A DNA stretch of 64,000 nucleotides from Bacteroidota bacterium. GTDB taxonomy: Bacteria > Bacteroidota > Bacteroidia > Cytophagales > Cyclobacteriaceae. Position 1 is the stretch's first letter, and each line of letters starts with the position of its first letter. The notes below the pieces were generated by a model. That model worked only from the letters and a program-made list of their open reading frames with translations. It was not told where the DNA came from and made no database searches. Below are positions 53,405 to 61,346 of the stretch, one piece after another. The stretch is from NCBI GenBank assembly GCA_024280115.1, contig JAJRQT010000001.1:1-64000 (forward strand), in the 5' to 3' direction. The position numbers and the translations under genes were made by a program.

Positions 53405-55069
53405 ATGAAATTAAGCGCTTTTTCTAAAAGCAAATATCTATGGCCAGTGGTGCTGGGCTTTTCTTTGCTTGTTTACGCAATAGGCATGCTTGTTACCGTG
53501 ATGGAAATTGACGGTGCTGTTTATGCCGAAATATCCAGGGAAATGGTAGAAAGAGGGAATTGGCTTGAACTTTTCCTAAAAGGTCAGGATTGGCTTGATA
53601 AACCACATTTTCAATTTTGGATGACCGCCATCTCGTTCAAGGTTTTTGGAATAAACAGCTTCAGTTATAAATTACCAGCAGTGTTGTTTATGCTGCTTGG
53701 AGCCTTCTATACCTACCGGTTTGCTACAAAATTTTATTCTAAAAAACATGGCTTCCTTGCGGCATTACTACTCATAACTTCACAGCACATCATCACATCC
53801 AATTCCGATGTGCGAGCAGAACCATATCTTACCGGTTTGACGATTTTTTCATTGTATTACTTGGCCATCTATTTAAAAGAGAAAAAGATCAGCCAAATGC
53901 TTCTGGGGTCATTGGGTCTGGCATGCCTGCTGATGACAAAAGGTCTGTTTACCATTATCCCGCCAGCCTCTGGAATCGGTTTAGCACTGATTTATGAAAA
54001 AAGATGGAAAGAAATCCTTCATTGGCAATGGATTGTTATCGCAGTTATAACCCTGGTATTTATAATACCTACACTATATGGTTATTATTTACAATTTGAC
54101 AGTCATCCGGAAAAGGTGATTTTTGGCAAGCAAAATGTGTCGGGAATTAAGTTCTTTTTATGGGACAGCCAATGGGGGAGGTTCACCAACACCGGTCCTA
54201 TTAAAGGCAGCGGTGATCCTGCATTCTTCCTGCATACGATGCTATGGGCTTATTTACCATGGGCTTTTATTGCTTATTTTGCCCTTTTCAATAAAGGCAA
54301 ATCTTTAATTCGAAATACTAATAAACATGAAAATTATACATTTTTTGGATTTGTGTTCCTATTTATCGTTTTCAGTCTTTCAAGCTTTCAGCTTCCTCAT
54401 TATCTGAATGCGCTTTTCCCGTTTTTATCCGTTATAACGGCAGATGCAATTTTGCGGCTTGTCAGGAACAGAAAAATCCTCAATGCTTTTTACCACATTC
54501 AAATGTGGTCTGCAATCCTTTTAATGCTAGCTGTATTACTCATCCATTTTACATTTTCAGACGTATTCCCAAAGGTTGATACAATTATTATATTTATTCT
54601 TGGCATTGGAATTATTATATTATTATTGAAGAAGAAAGGTCAAAAACTCAGAAAAATCATATTTATCTCGGCGATAGTTGTCTTGCTGGCAAACTATTAT
54701 ATCAACAGAAACTTCTACCCACAACTGCTCACCTATCAATCTGAAAGCCAGGTTGCATTATACATGAAAAATCACAAAATGAATGAGGGAAAACTGGTTA
54801 CGCTTGGTGTCAGAGAAGAGATGGTCAGTTTTTTACAAAACAGGATTGTCCCGGCATATGAAATAGAGCTGGTAAAACCCTATGACTTGAATGGACAATT
54901 TGTATTTACGAATAATGCTGGCATTGATAGGATAAAATCCATGAAACTCAATTATGAGGAAATTCAATCTTTTCCAGACTTCCGAATCACCACACTTAAC
55001 GGAACTTTCCTCAATAAAAAAACAAGAGCACGGGAATTAGAGGTAAAATATCTGCTGGAAATTCAATAA
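53405..55069 (+). CDS. GT39-family membrane glycosyltransferase (ArnT/PMT-like)
   Basis: A 554-residue inner-membrane enzyme with about eleven to twelve helices and the PMT_2 signature in the first periplasmic loop: MEIDGAVYAEISREMVERGNW, then DWLDKPHFQFWM, where the acidic residues bind the metal and lipid-phosphate sugar. A soluble C-terminal domain follows (about 455-554). It transfers a sugar from a polyprenyl phosphate to lipid A, a glycan or a protein. The ATG at 53405 is preferred to an upstream TTG. It is convergent with a GT9 gene, so both may serve surface-glycan assembly. Confidence 0.88.
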   Translation: MKLSAFSKSKYLWPVVLGFSLLVYAIGMLVTVMEIDGAVYAEISREMVERGNWLELFLKGQDWLDKPHFQFWMTAISFKVFGINSFSYKLPAVLFMLLGAFYTYRFATKFYSKKHGFLAALLLITSQHIITSNSDVRAEPYLTGLTIFSLYYLAIYLKEKKISQMLLGSLGLACLLMTKGLFTIIPPASGIGLALIYEKRWKEILHWQWIVIAVITLVFIIPTLYGYYLQFDSHPEKVIFGKQNVSGIKFFLWDSQWGRFTNTGPIKGSGDPAFFLHTMLWAYLPWAFIAYFALFNKGKSLIRNTNKHENYTFFGFVFLFIVFSLSSFQLPHYLNALFPFLSVITADAILRLVRNRKILNAFYHIQMWSAILLMLAVLLIHFTFSDVFPKVDTIIIFILGIGIIILLLKKKGQKLRKIIFISAIVVLLANYYINRNFYPQLLTYQSESQVALYMKNHKMNEGKLVTLGVREEMVSFLQNRIVPAYEIELVKPYDLNGQFVFTNNAGIDRIKSMKLNYEEIQSFPDFRITTLNGTFLNKKTRARELEVKYLLEIQ

Positions 55070-55169
55070 TTTGAGATTGCAATACACACATCAAATTGAA
55101 TGATTGACCACGAGGTAGGCTGCATTAAACTTGCGGATTATGGACACGCAAATTAATACGGTTCGAAAT

Positions 55170-56387
55170 TCATTTCTGGTCTTTTAAATATTCTGTCAAT
55201 CTCCCCTTGACCCAACCGGTAGAAATACCTGTAATACATGGCCGGGTAACACAGGTAGTTTTACGGTGATTGGCAGCGCTAACACATGGAGAACATGGCA
55301 AACCCAGGTAAAAAGGTTCCGCATTTCCCAGGGGCAGATAAAGAGCTGGCGTCTCCGGGCCAAACAATACAAATACCTTCAAAGGGGTAACTGCGGCGAA
55401 GTGTGCAGGCCCGGAATCGTTGGTCAACATTAATTCACTAATGCTGTATAAGGGTACAAGTTCTTCAAATTTAAAAACTCCTGCTGAATTCACAAACCGT
55501 TCATCAGCAACCATATCCACAACATCCTGGACATAATCCCGCTCTTTTGGAGCACCGGTTCCGATAAGAAGTACATCTTTAAATTCTGACAACAAATGCT
55601 TTGCTACTTCGGCAAAGTTAGCCGGTAGCCACCTGCGCTGCGGTAAAAGATCAGAAGCATTTACATTTAATAAGACCAGTTTTTCTCCATTCCAAGCAGG
55701 GTAAAGCTCCTGAATTTTACCTTTCACTTCAATAACCTCATTTTGATTGATATCAGCCATAACTAACTTCAGATCTTCGGGACTGACCGCAGTAGTTGCA
55801 TATGGGTTGTCATGCTTACCCTCCGCTGTATTGACAAGTGACATGAAATTTACTGAGACATGAACGTGTGGATTGTAACGTACAGGAAAATTAATAAGAT
55901 TTCCCCGATACAGGCCTTCATCGTGAAAGGAAGCATATCCTATTCTTGCCTTAGCTCCACTCACGGCACAAAGCAATGCCGTAAACCTGGAAAATAGTTC
56001 AAGATCGATGACTGTATTTATCTTCTTTTTACGGCACCAAAACATGAATTTTATCACATCAATAGCCAAAACATATAGTCCGCTCGATCGCATTTTGAAG
56101 ATGTTTGCAGCAGGAATGGTCTGTAAAATTTCAAGGCTTTTATAGTTGTCTTCAAATATGGCGAAAAATAACTCTGTGTTTCCCTCAGACCTCAATCGCC
56201 TCATGGCTGGATCTACGATAATGGCACTGCCCATTTCTGAAAGTTCGATGAACAGCGCTCTCGAAAGATCAGGACTTTTTTTTCTGATGAACCTGATTTT
56301 GGTAGAAACCCAGATGATAACACTCATGATATAACAGAGAGGGACGCCTACCCACCTGTCAATTTTTCGCATCGAGTCAACGGTCAT
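55170..56387 (-). CDS. GT9-family glycosyltransferase (heptosyltransferase-like)
   Basis: A 405-residue cytoplasmic glycosyltransferase. The GT9 C-terminal motif is clear: LMLTNDSGPAHFAAVTPLKVFVLFGPETP, preceded by LLNVNASDLLPQRRWLPANFA. The cysteine-rich end PCSPCVSAANHRKTTC occurs in a subset of this family. The start at 56387 (MTVDSMRKIDRW) gives the usual N-terminus; the open frame extends 53 codons further upstream but with unlikely sequence. It probably adds a sugar to LPS core or another surface glycan. Confidence 0.88.
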   Translation of the reverse strand: MTVDSMRKIDRWVGVPLCYIMSVIIWVSTKIRFIRKKSPDLSRALFIELSEMGSAIIVDPAMRRLRSEGNTELFFAIFEDNYKSLEILQTIPAANIFKMRSSGLYVLAIDVIKFMFWCRKKKINTVIDLELFSRFTALLCAVSGAKARIGYASFHDEGLYRGNLINFPVRYNPHVHVSVNFMSLVNTAEGKHDNPYATTAVSPEDLKLVMADINQNEVIEVKGKIQELYPAWNGEKLVLLNVNASDLLPQRRWLPANFAEVAKHLLSEFKDVLLIGTGAPKERDYVQDVVDMVADERFVNSAGVFKFEELVPLYSISELMLTNDSGPAHFAAVTPLKVFVLFGPETPALYLPLGNAEPFYLGLPCSPCVSAANHRKTTCVTRPCITGISTGWVKGRLTEYLKDQK

Positions 56388-56790
56388 AAGAAAATGTAAG
56401 TTAAATATTATCCAAAAACGGCCCCAAAAATACGACAATAAGTCGGAAGTCAGAAGCAGGGTGGGCGACAAATTTTCTTCAATCCATAAAGTTATTTTTA
56501 GTACTTTGCCACTAACAATTAAGCGCCCAAACCTATGTCCACACAAACAGAAAATATTAGTTTGCGAGGCCCTGCCTAACTAGACAGATTCAAACCTTGT
56601 CGAAAGTATTAATGATGAATCTTAGTTCATTTTTTTGTTATAGCCAAAATAATCACCTCTCAATCTGAGGCATGTGAAAATCATTGAGAAATAAAAATTA
56701 CTGAGGAAATAGACCTTTTTTAATTATTGCAGTAATATAAATAGATTAATAATTCATAAATTATAAATCTATTCTGAACACAGAATTCCT

Positions 56791-56799
56791 TAATTTTGC
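56791..56799 (+). promoter_or_regulatory. Promoter -7 element before the GH2 gene
   Basis: TAATTTTGC matches TAnnTTTG plus the frequent C, 37 bp before the ATG. No TTG is found at the usual -33 distance, so the support is partial. Confidence 0.4.
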
Positions 56800-56835
56800 A
56801 CAATAAACACACCTTTATTATCAATAAATTAAAAT

Positions 56836-59535
56836 ATGAAATTTTTAATAAATAAAACATCCAACATCTACAGAATTGTCCTGCTTTTCTTAGCTGGTTT
56901 CTCTTTGTTTTTTACTTCTTGCAGTAACGAACAAATCGTGGTCTATGAACAATCCCTGACCAATGGATGGAAAATTATATCATCTGCAGAAACCGATGAT
57001 GATGGCCATTCCTTATCTTCCGGCAATATCAAAGGCGAAAATTGGGTTGATGCAAAAGTTCCTACAACAGTATTGGGAGCTTTGATAGATGCTGGAGTTT
57101 ACAAAGAACCATTCTTTGCAAAAAATCTCGAGAAAATCCCGGCAGAGCCGTTTAAAAAATCATGGTGGTTTCGCACAGAATTTTCTGTAGATAATTTCAA
57201 TGACAATAATGAACAATTAAGATTGTTTATAGATGGCATCAATTACAGGGCAAATTTCTGGTTAAACGGTGTACAAATAGCATCTCAGGACACACTCTAC
57301 GGCGCTTTCAGGCAATTTGAAATTGACATTACATCCATCGTAAAATCTTCTAATATCCTCGCAGTAGAGATCTTTCCGCCAACCGTCAGAAACTTTTATA
57401 TGGGATTTGTTGACTGGGCCCCAACCCCTCCGGACAATTATATGGGAATTTACCGGGAGGTACGTTTAATTAGGAGTGGAAAGGTATCCCTTGATGCACC
57501 TTTCGTGAAAACGGAAGTAAATACAGAAAGTTTGAAGGATGCAAAAATCTCCATCAGCAGTGAACTATCGAATTATAGTTCAGTTCAAAAAACAATCACA
57601 GTATCCGGCACAATAGAAGACATCCATTTTTCTAAGGATTTCACATTGAATCCAAATGAGAAAAAAACAGTGTGGTTCACCCCTGAAGAATTCGGACAAT
57701 TAGATGTTAAAAACCCAAAACTCTGGTGGCCCAATGGTCTTGGCGATCCTAATATGTATGTGCTCAACCTACAAGTACACGAAGCAGGTGTCTTGGTCGA
57801 TGCAAAAGATGTTAATTTTGGTATAAGAACAGTAGAAACTTATTTAAATGACAAAGGCGTTCGAGGCTACAAAGTAAATGGCAGGGAGGTACTGATAAAA
57901 AGTGGTGGTTGGGTCGATGACTTATTTTTGAGATACATGCCTGAAAAGGATGCCGCCCAGATTAGGTATGTAAAAGAGATGAACATGAACTCTCTTCGGT
58001 TTGAGGGTTTCTGGGGCAACAATCAACATATTTATGACCTCTGTGATCAGAATGGGCTGTTATTGATGGTGGGCTGGAGCTGCCAGTGGGAATGGCCTGA
58101 TTACCTTGGACTGGAACTGATTGTAAATGAAAACGACGATGAAAGTCAAACCATTGCTGAAGGTGCGGAATTATATGGAGTAAAGCTCACTGCACAAGAG
58201 GAGGTTTTGCTCTCTGATTATTTTCGGGATCAGATAAAATGGCTAAGGAATCATCCAAGTATTTTTTGCTGGGCTGTAGGCAGTGATGCGATGCCAAAAC
58301 CAAGTTTGGAGAAAAAGTACCATAAAACCATGGATGAATATGACGACACCAGGTCTTTGCTGGTTTCTGCCGGGGAATTTAAAAGTGAACTCACAGGACC
58401 TTCAGGCATGAAAATGCTTGGACCATACGAATACGTACCACCGGTTTATTGGTTTGAAGATAAAGAGTGGGGTGGTGCATTTGGCTTTAATTCGGAAACC
58501 GGTCCCGGACCACAGATTCCTCCTTTAGAAAGTATAAAGAAAATGATGCCGGAAGAATATCTCTGGCCTCCGGATAATGACATGTGGAATTACCATTCCG
58601 GCAGAAAAGATTTTAACAGTGTCAATGTTTACCTGACCGCTCTCAACAACCGGTATGGGGCACCTCAAAATATTGAAGAATTAGCATTGAAAGCGCAATT
58701 GATGAATTATGAAGCCATTCGTCCAATGTTTGAAGCATTTGTAGTAAACCGGCCTACAGCAACCGGAGTAGTACAGTGGATGCTCAATTCTCCATGGCCC
58801 GAGTTTTACTGGCAATTATATGATTACTATCTGATGCCAACCGGCGCTTATTTTGGCACTATGAAATCGTGTCAGCCCGCAACCTTGATCTATAATTATG
58901 ATGATCACAAGGTTTATGTGAGCAATGACGCTATGGAAGGCATCGACAACTACACAGCTCATATTACTCTTTTTGACATAAACTCCAGGGTTGTTTTTGA
59001 AAAAGAAGAAAAGATTAGTCTGGGAAATAATGCATATAAAAAGCTTGTAAGCCTCCCTTCAATGAAAGGAAAGAATGAAGTTTATTTTCTGGATCTTAAG
59101 CTGAAAAACAGTACTGGAGATTTGGTATCTGATAATTTCTACTGGTTGTCAACAAAAAAAGACGAGCTGGACTGGGATAAAACTATTTGGTTCTACACTC
59201 CTCAGAAGAAATATGCTGATTTCACCAAAATTAATTCCATGGCCAAAGTAGATATTACAGCTGAAAAGGAGATTGTGAAAAAAGGAAATGAATGGGAAGT
59301 GAATGTAAAAATCAATAACCCCTCTGATAAGGTTGCATTCTTCATAGAGTTGAATGCAGTAAAAAAATCTGACGGATCATCAATTTTGCCGGTTTTCTGG
59401 GGTGACAATTACATCTCCTTGGCGCCAGGTGAAAGTAAAACCATAAATGTAAAATGGTACAGCAAAGATCTAGGTAATGATGAACCGGAAATTAAGATCC
59501 AGGGAATTAATCTTAACGGTGAATTGAAGATTTAA
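56836..59535 (+). CDS. GH2 exo-beta-D-glucosaminidase-like lipoprotein (CsxA type)
   Basis: An 899-residue lipoprotein (FTSC, Cys29). Domains in order: GH2 sugar-binding (about 40-210), Ig-like sandwich (215-330), TIM barrel (335-670) and further Ig-like domains to the end. The barrel matches exo-beta-glucosaminidase CsxA rather than beta-galactosidases: the acid in AVGSDAMPK is Asp484 and the nucleophile in FGFNSETGPG is Glu554, 70 residues apart as in CsxA (Asp469/Glu541). Shared segments GPSGMKMLGPYEYVPPVYW and WMLNSPWPEFYWQLYD support this. It would release glucosamine from chitosan-like ends. It is a single-gene unit with its own promoter and terminator. Confidence 0.9.
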   Translation: MKFLINKTSNIYRIVLLFLAGFSLFFTSCSNEQIVVYEQSLTNGWKIISSAETDDDGHSLSSGNIKGENWVDAKVPTTVLGALIDAGVYKEPFFAKNLEKIPAEPFKKSWWFRTEFSVDNFNDNNEQLRLFIDGINYRANFWLNGVQIASQDTLYGAFRQFEIDITSIVKSSNILAVEIFPPTVRNFYMGFVDWAPTPPDNYMGIYREVRLIRSGKVSLDAPFVKTEVNTESLKDAKISISSELSNYSSVQKTITVSGTIEDIHFSKDFTLNPNEKKTVWFTPEEFGQLDVKNPKLWWPNGLGDPNMYVLNLQVHEAGVLVDAKDVNFGIRTVETYLNDKGVRGYKVNGREVLIKSGGWVDDLFLRYMPEKDAAQIRYVKEMNMNSLRFEGFWGNNQHIYDLCDQNGLLLMVGWSCQWEWPDYLGLELIVNENDDESQTIAEGAELYGVKLTAQEEVLLSDYFRDQIKWLRNHPSIFCWAVGSDAMPKPSLEKKYHKTMDEYDDTRSLLVSAGEFKSELTGPSGMKMLGPYEYVPPVYWFEDKEWGGAFGFNSETGPGPQIPPLESIKKMMPEEYLWPPDNDMWNYHSGRKDFNSVNVYLTALNNRYGAPQNIEELALKAQLMNYEAIRPMFEAFVVNRPTATGVVQWMLNSPWPEFYWQLYDYYLMPTGAYFGTMKSCQPATLIYNYDDHKVYVSNDAMEGIDNYTAHITLFDINSRVVFEKEEKISLGNNAYKKLVSLPSMKGKNEVYFLDLKLKNSTGDLVSDNFYWLSTKKDELDWDKTIWFYTPQKKYADFTKINSMAKVDITAEKEIVKKGNEWEVNVKINNPSDKVAFFIELNAVKKSDGSSILPVFWGDNYISLAPGESKTINVKWYSKDLGNDEPEIKIQGINLNGELKI

Positions 59536-59635
59536 ATTCTTAAATCGCTTTGGGTCTCTTTCAGGAGACCTCATTTGAAAAAATGAAGTTTTATAAGAAG
59601 AAGCCAATTCTCCCTATCTTACTTTAGTTATATCG

Positions 59636-59666
59636 AAAGGCATATGAATTAATCGCATGCCTTTTT
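59636..59666 (+). terminator. Terminator after the GH2 gene
   Basis: AAAGGCAT (59636-59643) pairs with ATGCCTTT (59657-59664), 13-base loop, ending in TTTTT. It is 100 bp past the stop; a smaller GGTCTC/GAGACC hairpin is nearer (about 59552-59570) but has no T-run. Confidence 0.65.
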
Positions 59667-59732
59667 ATTCGCATTATTCCCATCTTTGAAAGTAGTATTG
59701 AAATTAATCATAACTCATTGGTATTCAATATC

Positions 59733-59769
59733 AATCCCCCATCCCCCCTTCTCCAAGGGGGATTTAGTC
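59733..59769. repeat. C/G-rich repeat shared with 3598-3634
   Basis: CAATCCCCCATCCCCCC then CTTCTCCAAGGGGGATTTAGTC parallels ATTCCCCCCACCCCCC then TTTTCTAAGGGGGAGTTAGTC in the exporter operon. Both form a C5-6/G5-6 hairpin followed by TTAGTC. Confidence 0.55.
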
Positions 59770-59865
59770 GGATGCCAGAGATTATAACTATTCAAAGTTA
59801 CAGGCATGTCTCAATCGGATCAAAATAATCCAAAATAAAATCACCTTAGTTCTTATATTTGGGCA

Positions 59866-61191
59866 ATGAACAGGGCGCTACATTTATTTCTTCTCATTGT
59901 AATTTCCCCTGTAGCTCTCTTGGCTCAAAACCAGTCTTATCAGGCTAAAGACACCTTAACTGCATTGGAGCAATTAGGCGGTGATGGTTACCGTGAAGGA
60001 CAATACCCTGGGTTGGGCAAAGCAGCTTCCGAGATTTTTTATTCTAAAAAGAGGGTCACCATTTCCGGGTATGCTGAATTCAACAACGTTTTTAATGATG
60101 GTAAAATACGGGATGTCAGCTCTGGAGATTTAGAGCTTTATTTCAATCAGCTGTATCGTGTAAGTCCTTTCATTGGTGTTCGAATTACCAAAAACTGGTT
60201 TTGGATTACCGAATTGGGCATCGAACACATTGAGGGAAATGGCGAAAGCCACACTACCTTTTTTCCCGAATCCTATATGGATATTATCTTTAAAAGCTGG
60301 TTGAGTTTTCGGGTGGGCATTCAACCGTTAAATATTGGTTATATTAATAACAATGAAGAACCTCTGCTATTTTTAAGTGTAAATCGTCCAGAAACAGAAC
60401 GTATTATTTTACCTTCAGAATGGATTGAAACAGGTGTTTCTTTTTATGGCGATGCATTAAATAAATTTAATTATTCGCTTGGATTGACCAATGGCATATT
60501 GGCACGTGAGTTTCAATCGGCAACATGGATTCGACAAGGAGCGCAGGGTCAGTTGGAATCATTTAATAAAATCGCTGTAAACGCACAGATTAATTACCTG
60601 CCCACCAATAATTTAACCATTAGTTTAAGTTCGTATTATAACCTTTCAGGTCGCGATGACATCATTGAAATCAATGGTAATAGCACCACTGTTTCAGCAC
60701 CGGTTAATATTGTTTCCGGCTATTCCCGCTGGGATTATAAAGGTTTTAGCATTATTGGCATGGGCATTTACGGATGGTTGGATCAAACAAAAGAATTGTA
60801 CCTGCTTACCAAAAAAGAACAAGGCATTGCCCATGTTATGGGTAAAGAAACTTTTGGATATTATATAGAACCTAGTTTTGATATTTTTTCGCTATTTGAA
60901 ACGAAATCGAAAGAACAAAAATCAGGTGATATTTTTACTTTAGACCACCCTCAATTTCCCATATTTGTACGCTACGAAAGATTAGATACGCACCGCAAGG
61001 TAAATGAACAATTGGCCACCCTTGAATATATCAGAACCAACCTAAGCGTATGGATGGTAGGTTTTAATTTCAAACCCAATCACAATGTGGTTATTAAGTT
61101 TGATGTACAGTTTAAAAACAAGCTTACTCCCGTAGAAGATATTCCCAACTCAGAGGTACTTTACGAACTGGGGTTAGGAATAGAGTTTTAA
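59866..61191 (+). CDS. Outer-membrane porin-like beta-barrel protein
   Basis: A 441-residue protein with a signal peptide (to about 20, LLAQ). After a linker it alternates in amphipathic strands (VTISGYAEFNNVF, ITKNWFWITELGIEHI, WLSFRVGIQPLNIGYI) to a C-terminal LGLGIEF, typical of an outer-membrane barrel of 16 or so strands. Early segments resemble phosphate-porin or DcaP-like proteins, but the family could not be settled by eye. TATATTTG lies only 4 bp before the ATG, which would make the mRNA nearly leaderless if used. Confidence 0.75.
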   Translation: MNRALHLFLLIVISPVALLAQNQSYQAKDTLTALEQLGGDGYREGQYPGLGKAASEIFYSKKRVTISGYAEFNNVFNDGKIRDVSSGDLELYFNQLYRVSPFIGVRITKNWFWITELGIEHIEGNGESHTTFFPESYMDIIFKSWLSFRVGIQPLNIGYINNNEEPLLFLSVNRPETERIILPSEWIETGVSFYGDALNKFNYSLGLTNGILAREFQSATWIRQGAQGQLESFNKIAVNAQINYLPTNNLTISLSSYYNLSGRDDIIEINGNSTTVSAPVNIVSGYSRWDYKGFSIIGMGIYGWLDQTKELYLLTKKEQGIAHVMGKETFGYYIEPSFDIFSLFETKSKEQKSGDIFTLDHPQFPIFVRYERLDTHRKVNEQLATLEYIRTNLSVWMVGFNFKPNHNVVIKFDVQFKNKLTPVEDIPNSEVLYELGLGIEF

Positions 61192-61272
61192 TGATATTAC
61201 AATCTAATTTGATATGGAGGAAATGGCTTTAATCACCAAATTGAGACGGTCGGAGTTGGATAAACATTAAAC

Positions 61273-61298
61273 GCGGGGTCTCGTGCCGAAGACCCCGC
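61273..61298. terminator. GC-rich hairpin between convergent genes
   Basis: GCGGGGTC / GACCCCGC, 8 bp with a 10-base loop, followed by a second GAGACCCC copy at 61319-61326 that could pair with GGGGTCTC instead. It lies between the porin-like and glucanotransferase genes. There is no T-run, so a two-way terminator is only probable. Confidence 0.45.
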
Positions 61299-61346
61299 TG
61301 AGACGAAGTCTTCTTACAGAGACCCCGGCAACTACCTTGGCTAAAA

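Noticed and set aside
56534..56578. ATG-led 14-codon frame MSTQTENISLRGPA after a TACTTTGC promoter-like box
   Set aside because: It stops at once and the following codons show no continuation; it could be a dead gene start, but nothing supports that.
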